Source: Desulfobacterales bacterium
Lineage (GTDB): Bacteria > Desulfobacterota > Desulfobacteria > Desulfobacterales > C00003060
Assembly: GCA_030613145.1 (NCBI GenBank)
Contig: JAUWMM010000106.1
Coordinates: forward strand, 1-6,482
Length of the DNA: 6,482 nucleotides
Reading direction: 5' to 3'
Within the stretch, counting starts at the first letter, position 1. Each line of letters opens with the position of its first letter. The notes beneath the pieces were generated by a model. The model had not been told where the DNA came from and did not search any database. It saw nothing but the letters and a program-made list of their open reading frames with translations. Positions 1 through 5,764 of this stretch are shown one piece after another. A program made the position numbers and the translations under genes.

Positions 1-1283
1 GGATCGAAAAAATCAAGGTATGCCAAATAAAGGCTGAAACAGGCAATTCGGCAGGCTGTTTCCTCCTTATCCACACCGCGAATCTGCCGGGCAAGGATAT
101 CTTGAAGCGCTTTGGCTCTGGTAAGATAATGCACCCGACCCGCATTATGTATCCATTGGTTTGCCAAACGATTAAACAGGATCACAAGAAAAATGCCTGA
201 CCCGCATGCCGGGTCGAGGAAAGACCATTTAAAGGCATCCGGTGAGTCGCGCATAGCCATATCCACGACCATTTCCGCCAAAAATCGAGGCGTATAATAA
301 GCCCCGCGCTTTCGCTGCTTTTCCGGGTCTTCAGCAGCTGAAAAGTCTTGATAAATTGCACTTATCGTTTCAATGGGAATCATCTTGAAGTCATATGGCC
401 AGAAACCCAAAGAAAGTTGTCCACTTTTTACATCATGGCCCCCTAGGAAAAGAATTAACTTGTCAAGGTGTGAGGTGCGGATGAGTTGTCTCTCAGCATC
501 AAGATCCTGGTCGAACATGTTGCCGTTGAACCGATCCTTAAGATCATCGAAAAGCCCATAAAGGTAATTGATCCGCTCGGCATGTAATTTCCTTTCGAAT
601 AGTTCGGCCAGAAGCATTGTTCCGGTTCGGCCTTTACCCGGTTTCTCAATGGAAACAATGCCACGATCAAGAAGATAACACAAAAAAAGCACACGCCCAA
701 TGAAAGCATGGGCATCCTGGATTAATAATCTGTCATTGCCTGCGATCAATGCATCGCGCAAAACACGAAGATTATCCAAAAGCCATGAATCCACAGACTG
801 ATCAGGGTCGAAATGCTTTCGGTTCGCCTCGTAATAGTGACCCGTCGCCAGTTCATAATACAAGGACTGAATCCGCTGCATGTAGTCGGTCAGAATCAAT
901 ATTTCAACAAGAGCGTTTTCCTGTATATTTTCATCTGAGCGCTCTTTTTGTGGTTTCGCCAACCCCGAATAGATATATACAGATGTCGGATCAGCCAGAA
1001 CAAGGATATTGGCTACGCCTTGATTCCAGAAAAGCCTTTGAAAAAAGATTCGCTCTGAAAGAGTAAAAGGGCGACTATACTCTTTCAGATACAAGATGGG
1101 GCGGTTATCCAGGCAGAGCACACCATCAAGTTTTATTTCACGCCAGGCACGTCCGATGACTGACACATATCCGAGTAAATTAACATCATGTTTGACGGAT
1201 TCAAAAGAATTATAAAATACCATTCCTGCCGGAGTCGGCGTATGTTCCTTCACAAGATTTGATATTTTCATCGCAATACCCAT
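1..1283 (-). CDS. Eco57I/type IIG-like adenine-N6 DNA methyltransferase, N-terminal part (runs off left edge)
   Basis: This reading frame, translated by hand, is open from ATG 1283 to the window edge: 427 codons without a stop. The visible SAM-dependent gamma-class motifs are RGAYYTP (about residues 326-332, motif X), FLDPACGSGIFL (355-366, motif I, SAM binding) and an acidic residue after a strand, IRGVDKE (401-407). The catalytic NPPY motif would follow beyond the edge. By family knowledge such enzymes transfer a methyl group to adenine N6 in a DNA target, and many are fused restriction-modification enzymes. Residues 45-110 (around LDGVLCLDNRPILYLKEY and FWNQGVANILVLADP) sit where type IIG enzymes carry a nuclease domain, but I see no convincing PD-(D/E)XK triad. 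ATG 1283 lies 4 bases after the lexA-like stop, so the two genes are probably cotranscribed. A second in-frame ATG at 1271 is an alternative start, and neither has a strong Shine-Dalgarno sequence. The methylase call is firm; the exact system type is not. Confidence 0.85.
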   Translation of the reverse strand, partial: MGIAMKISNLVKEHTPTPAGMVFYNSFESVKHDVNLLGYVSVIGRAWREIKLDGVLCLDNRPILYLKEYSRPFTLSERIFFQRLFWNQGVANILVLADPTSVYIYSGLAKPQKERSDENIQENALVEILILTDYMQRIQSLYYELATGHYYEANRKHFDPDQSVDSWLLDNLRVLRDALIAGNDRLLIQDAHAFIGRVLFLCYLLDRGIVSIEKPGKGRTGTMLLAELFERKLHAERINYLYGLFDDLKDRFNGNMFDQDLDAERQLIRTSHLDKLILFLGGHDVKSGQLSLGFWPYDFKMIPIETISAIYQDFSAAEDPEKQRKRGAYYTPRFLAEMVVDMAMRDSPDAFKWSFLDPACGSGIFLVILFNRLANQWIHNAGRVHYLTRAKALQDILARQIRGVDKEETACRIACFSLYLAYLDFFD

Positions 1284-1287
1284 CTAT

Positions 1288-1917
1288 TCAATATATCCGC
1301 CGGAGAACGGCCCTGACAACTCCCTGAATATCCATTTCATCGGTGGGAATCAGGTCGGAGTAGTTTGGGCTTTCCGCTTTTAGAAAATAACCGTTTTTTT
1401 GTCCGGCAAGTGTCTTGAGTGTGTTTTCGCCATCGATTAACGCGACCACCACATCTCCTTCTTTAGGGGAAACATCGGCATCCGCAACAACCCAATCACC
1501 TTCATGGATACCGCGCCCCGTCATCGATTCACCGTTGACCCGCAGCGCAAACAATCTGTGACCAGTGGAGCCGCCAAGTATTGCCGGATCAACGGTCAGG
1601 GTTCCATGCTGATATTCTGTTTGGGTCTCCGGATATCCGGCCGGAATATTACCCAGGACCGGAACCGAAATAGCGCCGTTGGTGGATGGTCTCTCGGAAA
1701 AGAGTAATTCGATGCCACGCGAACGCCCTTTCCGGCGGCGCACGTATCCTTTTTTCTCCAGGGCACGCACATGATCCGCCGCTGCTTTGGGGCTTTTAAA
1801 TCCAAAATGGTCGGCAATTTCCCTGTATGTGGGCGAATTTTTCCCTTTGCGCCGCAATTCTTGGAGAAAGTCTATAATTTCAGTTTGTCTGGGTGTCAGG
1901 CTGTTTGCACTAAACAT
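1288..1917 (-). CDS. lexA: LexA-type repressor (S24 self-cleaving protease), 209 aa
   Basis: The N-terminal winged-helix domain (about residues 1-70) has the LexA pattern LTPRQTEIIDFL, a helix-turn-helix near SPTYREIADHFGFKSPKAAADHV and a basic wing RRRKGRSRG. The C-terminal S24 protease domain (about 85-209) carries the Ala-Gly scissile bond at A93-G94 (NIPAGYPE), nucleophile S131 (NGESM) and general base K168 (TLKTL). All self-cleavage residues are therefore present. Length is normal for the family. LexA represses SOS genes and cleaves itself when RecA forms filaments on single-stranded DNA. The gene directly precedes a DNA methyltransferase with only a 4-base gap, so it may be a dedicated regulator of that locus rather than the housekeeping LexA; that is inference. 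The start at 1917 lacks a Shine-Dalgarno sequence. The end of an insertion sequence lies about 50 bp upstream. Confidence 0.93.
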   Translation of the reverse strand: MFSANSLTPRQTEIIDFLQELRRKGKNSPTYREIADHFGFKSPKAAADHVRALEKKGYVRRRKGRSRGIELLFSERPSTNGAISVPVLGNIPAGYPETQTEYQHGTLTVDPAILGGSTGHRLFALRVNGESMTGRGIHEGDWVVADADVSPKEGDVVVALIDGENTLKTLAGQKNGYFLKAESPNYSDLIPTDEMDIQGVVRAVLRRIY

Positions 1918-1926
1918 TTGTATAGT

Positions 1927-1954
1927 ATTTAAGCAGGAAAAACGAAAATGTCAA
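1927..1954 (-). promoter_or_regulatory. Predicted sigma70-type promoter of the lexA-like gene, possible autoregulatory operator
   Basis: Read on the minus strand, TTGACA (1954-1949, perfect -35) is followed after 16 bases by TTAAAT (1932-1927), preceded by TGC as an extended -10. Transcription would begin only a few bases before the ATG at 1917, giving a very short or leaderless mRNA, in line with the absence of a ribosome site. The -10 region overlaps an imperfect palindrome, TTGTATA-G-TATTTAA on the plus strand (5 of 7 pairs), which could be a LexA operator. It matches no LexA box I know exactly. The insertion sequence ends 17 bp upstream of the -35, so the core promoter was left intact. 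Confidence 0.55.
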
Positions 1955-1970
1955 GCTTTCATTTTTTTTA

Positions 1971-2018
1971 TGTAAGAAGCAAGTAATCTGTCCGGTATTG
2001 TAGCACATAATCTGTCCG
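1971..2018 (+). repeat. Left terminal inverted repeat of the insertion sequence, with two tandem motif copies
   Basis: The end starts TGTAAGAAGCAAG and contains TGTCCG at 1989-1994 and again at 2013-2018. Each is preceded by an AGCA-containing stretch (GAAGCAAGTAATC and GTAGCACATAATC). The two copies match at most positions and are likely transposase binding sites. The partner end is 3299-3347 in inverted orientation. Confidence 0.78.
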
Positions 2019-2043
2019 GTTTAAAATAGTCATCAGGAGGTGA
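1998..2043 (+). promoter_or_regulatory. Weak predicted promoter and strong ribosome site of the transposase gene
   Basis: TTGTAG (1998-2003) is followed after 18 bases by TAAAAT (2022-2027), a poor -35 with a good -10. The promoter spans the inner copy of the terminal motif, so transposase bound to the end could repress its own gene; that is inference. A near-perfect Shine-Dalgarno sequence AGGAGGTGA (2035-2043) precedes ATG 2047. A second AGGAGGT followed by ATG exists at codon 13 (2083), a possible alternative start. Confidence 0.45.
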
Positions 2044-2046
2044 CTT

Positions 2047-3222
2047 ATGAGACCGACAGAATTGTTACAGGAGGTCAGGAAGATGCGATTTGAAGAGACT
2101 TATGGTTTTTGGACAGAAAGGCGATTAAGCCAGGCGGAGGCAGCCAGAATACTTGGAGTATGCACCCGGACGTTCCGGCGGTACATTGATCGCTACGAGC
2201 AAAGCGGCATAGAAGGACTGATGGACAAGCGTTTGACGCAGGCATCATCGCGTCGAGTTCCGGTGGATGAAGTGATAGCACTTACAGATAAGTACAAAGA
2301 GCGATACAAGGGCTGGAACGCAAAACATTTTTATTCGTGGTATCAGCGAGATGGAGGCCAGCGTAGTTACACCTGGGTCAAAAACACGCTTCAGTCAAGA
2401 GGATTGGTTTCCAGGGCAGTTAAGAAAGAAAAACACAGGAAGCGCCGGGAGCGGTCTCCTTTGCCAGGCATGATGGTGCACCAGGACGGAAGCACACATG
2501 AATGGGTGCCGGGTAAGAAATGGGATTTGATTGTGACAATGGATGACGCGACAAACGAACACTACAACATGTTCTTTGTTCAGGAGGAAGGCACCGCCAG
2601 CAGTTTTCGGGGAGTGCGAGATGTGATTCTTCAAAGGGGCTTATTCAGTTCATTTTACAGCGATCGTGGAAGTCATTACTGGTACACGCCTGAGACAGGG
2701 GGAAAGGTAAGTAAGGGGCAACTTACACAGTTTGGGCGTGCCATGAAGCAGTTAGGGATTGAGATGATTGCTGCCTATTCTCCGCAAGCACGGGGACGGA
2801 GCGAACGGGCCTTTCGTACACATCAGGATCGCCTTTGCAAGGAACTGGCGGCTCATGGAATTACCACGATGGATGCTACTAACCAATATCTTTCACAAGT
2901 ATATCAGCCTGCATTCAACGCGGAGTTCATGCAACCGACTGCTGAGAAAGGCACCGCCTTTGTGCCCTGGGTTGGAGCGAACCTTAATGACATTCTATGT
3001 GAACAGCATCAACGCACCGTAACAGCAGATAATTGTATCAGCTTTAAAGGAAAAACACTGCAAATTCCTGCGAACCGATACCGGTGTCACTATGTCAAGG
3101 TCAAAGTACGAGTCCATCATTACACGGATGGTTCACTCGCTGTTTTCCATGGACCGAGAAAGTTAGCTGATTATGATTCACAAGGAAAATTAAAAAAAAT
3201 AGAAAAAGGAAAGGCAGCCTAA
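2047..3222 (+). CDS. DDE transposase, ISNCY (ISDol1-like) family, 391 aa
   Basis: This protein catalyses strand transfer of its insertion sequence. A helix-turn-helix lies at about residues 26-50 (LSQAEAARILGVCTRTFRRY). A basic linker (about 125-137, KKEKHRKRRER) leads into an rve-type RNase H core. Candidate catalytic residues are D147 (HQDGST), D206 (YSDRGSH) and E253 (GRSERAFRT), the last two 47 residues apart. A C-terminal beta-rich tail (about 325-380) contains the family-like stretches SFKGKTLQIP and FHGPRKLADYD. The gene shows no frameshift or internal stop, and the length is about normal, so the enzyme may be active. It is the only gene in the element and runs opposite to every other gene here. 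The start at 2047 is favoured by the strong ribosome site just upstream. Confidence 0.92.
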   Translation: MRPTELLQEVRKMRFEETYGFWTERRLSQAEAARILGVCTRTFRRYIDRYEQSGIEGLMDKRLTQASSRRVPVDEVIALTDKYKERYKGWNAKHFYSWYQRDGGQRSYTWVKNTLQSRGLVSRAVKKEKHRKRRERSPLPGMMVHQDGSTHEWVPGKKWDLIVTMDDATNEHYNMFFVQEEGTASSFRGVRDVILQRGLFSSFYSDRGSHYWYTPETGGKVSKGQLTQFGRAMKQLGIEMIAAYSPQARGRSERAFRTHQDRLCKELAAHGITTMDATNQYLSQVYQPAFNAEFMQPTAEKGTAFVPWVGANLNDILCEQHQRTVTADNCISFKGKTLQIPANRYRCHYVKVKVRVHHYTDGSLAVFHGPRKLADYDSQGKLKKIEKGKAA

Positions 3223-3241
3223 GTCCGCGGCTTATCTCTCG

Positions 3242-3288
3242 CCCAATGAAAGCAGCTCCAGGCTACGCCTTCCGCTGCTTTCATTGGG
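3242..3288 (+). other. Perfect 15-bp hairpin between the transposase stop and the right end of the element
   Basis: CCCAATGAAAGCAGC (3242-3256) is followed after 17 bases by its exact reverse complement (3274-3288). The loop itself contains AGGC-TAC-GCCT (3260-3270), which can form a short inner stem. No T-run follows on either strand, so this is not a classical intrinsic terminator. It could still end the transposase transcript, shield the element from outside transcription, or extrude as a cruciform. The structure is certain and its role is unknown. Confidence 0.8.
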
Positions 3289-3298
3289 AAGTGAAAAG

Positions 3299-3347
3299 CG
3301 GACAATTCATTTGCTACAAAAGCGGACAAATCTATTTGTTGCTAACA
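3299..3347 (-). repeat. Right terminal inverted repeat of the insertion sequence, with two tandem motif copies
   Basis: Read on the minus strand the end starts TGTTAGCAACAAATAG, with TGTCCG at 3328-3323 and again at 3304-3299. This is the same 24-bp spacing as at the left end. Inner 30 bp: 24 of 30 positions match the left end without gaps. Outer part: 13 of 18 match with one gap. The last codons of the truncated endonuclease frame (VSNK and stop) are encoded by this repeat. Confidence 0.78.
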
Positions 3348-3756
3348 GGTGATAAATTCAGGGTTTTCCCCTCAGGCAACCGTATCGGTATAAGTTTTTT
3401 TTGCCTAGGTTTACTGTATATTTCAAGCAATGTTCCATGACTTTTTATGAATTTTTTGGTAGCCCCTTCCCATTGCTTTGTGCCGTAAGCCCGGATAGGA
3501 CTGAGCGCCGCATCTGTTAAAGCATAATGTGCATGAGGGCTGTTTGTCGGGAGATCAGAGTTGTCCGGGTTGTAATCAACTATTTTTGCCTGCATGAACT
3601 GATGAAGAACTTGTCTTCTGAAGGTCTCTCTTGTATTTGGCGCAAACTTTCTGTCATAATTTTGCTCAACAAAGGCCATTATGCCTTTAGTTATTGTCAG
3701 ACTGATCCGCTTTGCCTGGTTCCACGGGTCTTTCGGGCGTCCTTGATTTTTGACAA
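3332..3756 (-). pseudogene. BsuBI/PstI-type restriction endonuclease, N-terminal fragment cut by the insertion sequence
   Basis: From ATG 3679 the frame encodes 115 residues with the BsuBI/PstI endonuclease N-terminal pattern (APNTRETFRRQVLHQF, DLPTNSPHAHYALTD, then PIRLPEGKTLNLSP). Family members are roughly 300 residues long and continue from here into a C-terminal nuclease domain. Here the frame leaves the family at residue 112 and ends VSNK-stop inside the insertion-sequence repeat, so the catalytic half is gone. The open frame extends upstream of 3679 (GRPKDPWNQAKRIS) to a stop at 3761-3763 without an ATG, GTG or TTG. A ribosome site AAGGA (3770-3766) is well placed for TTG 3756, but that start is one base out of frame. 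A one-base deletion near the start is therefore possible. The fragment follows the methyltransferase stop by under 20 bp, the normal arrangement of a restriction-modification pair. Confidence 0.85.
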
Positions 3757-3774
3757 ATTTTCACATCCTTTGCA

Positions 3775-5379
3775 CTAAACCGCATTTCTGCCGTTGAAAG
3801 CAAGCGAAGCAAGAGCATCTATTTCATCAACAGGATTGGAAAGATTCTTTGCTTCACATCCGATTTTGCGGATTACTTCTATTGGTGGCAGAGGCATCGC
3901 CCTTAATTCCGTTGCGCTTACCTGGGTATTCCCGTTGTGTATCCTGAAATAAGTGTCAAGAAAAGAACTGCTTAAAAGAACCGCCAGACCCCACGCTTCA
4001 TCCTCTGTCAAAACGCCGTGTGGCCTGTATATATAATTAAGGTGGTTTTCAAGACCGATATGAGGGTATTCTCCTAACTGCCCGGCAAGAAGAGGGGCTG
4101 CCACAAGTCTGCGGAGCTCTTCTTTCGCGCTGAATCGTCTCATGAGCACATAGGTGTTATCTGCTACCAAAAGCGGTAGAGCCTTTTCTGAAGATGTAAT
4201 GTATTGGGCTTTTCCCCGCGCCTCTGTGGGCCAGTTAACCGACAAGGTGCGCACGTTTTGCATCCAGAGCAACGGGGTGTGTGTCTTTCTCGGCTCTCCC
4301 TCCGCAGACAGAAGGTTAGCGGCCCGAAACGGCACAACCGGGCCGGTGGAAATCTGAAGCCCGTAACTCTGAAGACGCCCTGTCCAGGCATTGACCCATT
4401 TTATGATTGTATCATCTGTTTTGGAAGTAGGCAGGCCGAAAACCATAGCGCGGCTTTTCATGTCAAGGACAGAATTAAGAGGAATGTTACGCTTTTTTGT
4501 TTTTGAAAAATCCCCATCGCCATTGCTTGATGAAATGACAACGTGATGATTAGCGCTTTTTGATGACCAGTTATCAATCCTTTCGGCTTTCAGGATAATG
4601 TTTTCCTGAAGGACTTTATCTTTTTTAAAAGCTGTTTTTCTTGAGTCAAAAAGATGCGCGGCCTTCGGCTGCATATGCTTGAAAAAATGTTCCCTGAAAG
4701 CCCTAAAATAGGGCCCTGAGGTAAAACTTCTGGGAGTTATAAAGATAAATTCGCCTTTTTGAGTCAGTAGAACGGCTGAAATCGCCATAAAAAGGGCATA
4801 GATGTTTGGCTGGCCATGTATAACCGACGAAGCAGCCCGAGCCCTGGGATCGGTTTTAGGTATCTTAAAATAGGGGGGGTTTGAAATGGCTATATCAAAA
4901 GCGGGCGACTCGAATTTTGGGGCAAACAGCGAGGGAGCGTCGTTAATTGCCTCCGCGTAAGTCATTATAAAATCATCATTTCTCAGACTGTATTCAAATG
5001 AAACGCCATGAGATTCAAGATAATTGTCAAGAAACGATAAGGTTTTTTCAAGATATCCGGCAAGAGCGTGGTCAGACTCAAAGGCCTCGATGTATATATG
5101 GAAAGGTTTCTTTGTTTGGGCAACAAGATGGGTGCAAACAGCGCATGAAAGGATTCCGGCTCCGGGGTCTAAGATTCGTACAGAACCCTCTCTGGAGCGT
5201 ACAAAGCTTGCCATGTATTCTGCCACGGCAAGGGGCGTAAAGAATTGACCGGTTGCTTTTTTGCGTGAGGCGGGAACAGACTCAGCATACAACCACCCCA
5301 TACTTTCAGCATAGGCTGCGGGAGATTCCGAATCCTTCGCATCAAATAAGTCCTTTCGCATGAAAGACGTTGTTGGCAT
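3775..5379 (-). CDS. BsuBI/PstI-type adenine-N6 DNA methyltransferase, 534 aa
   Basis: This is a gamma-class SAM-dependent DNA adenine methyltransferase. The motifs run in order: ATGQFFTP (residues 42-49, motif X), ILDPGAG (69-75, motif I), then SNPPYF (166-171, catalytic motif IV). The C-terminal half (about 340-500) should hold the target-recognition region, ending NGNTQVSATELRAMPLPP (482-499). Length and layout fit the BsuBI/PstI methylases, whose best-known members modify CTGCAG; the specificity of this one cannot be read from sequence, and I saw no CTGCAG in the window by eye. It protects host DNA from the partner endonuclease encoded just downstream, which is truncated here, so this enzyme is probably an orphan. 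ATG 5379 is preferred because GGGGAT lies about 10 bases upstream; ATG 5361 has no ribosome site. No frameshift is visible. A C7 run encodes the catalytic NPPY. Confidence 0.93.
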   Translation of the reverse strand: MPTTSFMRKDLFDAKDSESPAAYAESMGWLYAESVPASRKKATGQFFTPLAVAEYMASFVRSREGSVRILDPGAGILSCAVCTHLVAQTKKPFHIYIEAFESDHALAGYLEKTLSFLDNYLESHGVSFEYSLRNDDFIMTYAEAINDAPSLFAPKFESPAFDIAISNPPYFKIPKTDPRARAASSVIHGQPNIYALFMAISAVLLTQKGEFIFITPRSFTSGPYFRAFREHFFKHMQPKAAHLFDSRKTAFKKDKVLQENIILKAERIDNWSSKSANHHVVISSSNGDGDFSKTKKRNIPLNSVLDMKSRAMVFGLPTSKTDDTIIKWVNAWTGRLQSYGLQISTGPVVPFRAANLLSAEGEPRKTHTPLLWMQNVRTLSVNWPTEARGKAQYITSSEKALPLLVADNTYVLMRRFSAKEELRRLVAAPLLAGQLGEYPHIGLENHLNYIYRPHGVLTEDEAWGLAVLLSSSFLDTYFRIHNGNTQVSATELRAMPLPPIEVIRKIGCEAKNLSNPVDEIDALASLAFNGRNAV

Positions 5380-5450
5380 TATGGTATTATCCCCGACAAG
5401 CTGGATGTATTTTTTCTAAAAAGTTTAAAGCCCTGTCTGATTCCGTTTCA

Positions 5451-5479
5451 GTTATAGCCTCATACGAGGCTACTTGCAA
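5451..5479 (-). promoter_or_regulatory. Predicted promoter of the BsuBI/PstI-type methyltransferase
   Basis: On the minus strand TTGCAA (5479-5474) is followed after 17 bases by TATAAC (5456-5451). Transcription would start near 5444, leaving a leader of about 65 bases before ATG 5379. The spacer is filled by a perfect inverted repeat (5455-5472). The stretch also belongs to the C-terminal end of the pseudogene, so the promoter may be fortuitous or may have arisen as the gene decayed. Confidence 0.45.
5455..5472. repeat. Perfect 7-4-7 inverted repeat in the predicted methyltransferase promoter
   Basis: On the minus strand the site reads TAGCCTC-GTAT-GAGGCTA. It occupies almost the whole spacer between the predicted -35 and -10 and overlaps the -10, as an operator would. 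It also sits exactly where the pseudogene changes reading frame. No protein is known to bind it; the repeat itself is directly visible. Confidence 0.6.
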
Positions 5480-5764
5480 CGATCCTTATTTCACTCTTGC
5501 TTGCCTCGCCCCCTTCCCGCTTTAGAATGATATAATATGCCTTGGCAGCCATGGACAGCTCCATGTAATTGAGATCCCCGGCTTCTTTAATTGCCCCAGC
5601 ACACTCATGTATTTTCTTCCATAGTTCAGGATACTTTTTCTTCTTGCGCTAAAGAAGTTTTAGGCCTTCTTCTGAAGAGTGGTTCTGCCACTTATTCCTT
5701 TATCAAACGCACCATGGGCGAGCAAGACAAAATCACGCGTCTTCATTGTGTCCTCTTTAAAAAG

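Larger units (their letters stand above)
1971..3347 (+). mobile_element. Insertion sequence, ISNCY (ISDol1-like) type, about 1377 bp
   Basis: One transposase gene lies between related inverted ends. Both ends begin with TGT when read inward, and about 37 of 48 positions align with a single one-base gap. Each end holds two copies of a TGTCCG-centred motif at the same 24-bp spacing. The right boundary at 3347 coincides with the point where the neighbouring endonuclease protein stops resembling its family. I see no direct repeat flanking these ends (left flank a T-rich run, right flank GGTGATAAA), so the element may mark a deletion or recombination junction. The family name rests on the transposase sequence recalled from annotated ISNCY elements, not on a database search. 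Confidence 0.82.
5387..5746 (-). pseudogene. Degraded small regulatory-type gene (possibly YwgA-like), in several pieces
   Basis: ATG 5746 has a good ribosome site (GAGGA, 4 bases upstream) and opens MKTRDFVLLAHGAFDKGISG followed by RTTLQKKA, then stops at 5660. A second frame overlaps from 5675 (SEEGLKLL), hits TAG at 5649-5651, then continues for 62 residues (KYPELWKKIHECAGAIKEAG, later NYMELSMAAKAYYIILKREG) to TGA 5460. A third frame carries YEAITETESDRALNFLEKI to TAA 5387. In order, these pieces resemble start, middle-end and C-terminus of one winged-helix-like protein whose N-terminus carries a GxTxLQK motif. About the middle half appears deleted. Family assignment is from memory and tentative; YwgA-like or SocA/Panacea-like proteins are candidates. 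The location just upstream of a methyltransferase would suit a regulator of the restriction-modification locus, but that is speculation. Confidence 0.6.

Noticed and set aside
455..1066. Open frames at 455-715 (minus) and 749-1066 (plus).
   Set aside because: Both overlap the long methylase frame, whose translation carries clear family motifs; they are shadows in other frames.
694..3254. A 15-base exact match (CGCCCAATGAAAGCA) between the left methylase gene (694-708) and the hairpin of the insertion sequence (3240-3254).
   Set aside because: In the methylase it is ordinary coding sequence (AHAFIGR region, reverse strand) with no similarity around it. It is most likely coincidence.
3242..3288. 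The large hairpin as an intrinsic transcription terminator.
   Set aside because: No T-run follows the stem on either strand, so it was reported as a hairpin of unknown role instead.
1985..3332. AATC directly before the outermost TGTCCG at 1989 and directly after CGGACA at 3328, resembling a 4-bp target duplication with the element ending at these motifs.
   Set aside because: Inverted similarity between the ends continues beyond this point to TGT 1971 and ACA 3347, and loss of endonuclease similarity falls at 3347. A 4-bp match is easily due to chance.
1400..3570. Extra TGTCCGG copies in the lexA-like gene (about 1400) and the endonuclease fragment (about 3563), resembling the motif of the insertion-sequence ends.
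   Set aside because: Seven-base matches of this kind are expected by chance in 6.5 kb, and both lie in conserved coding sequence.
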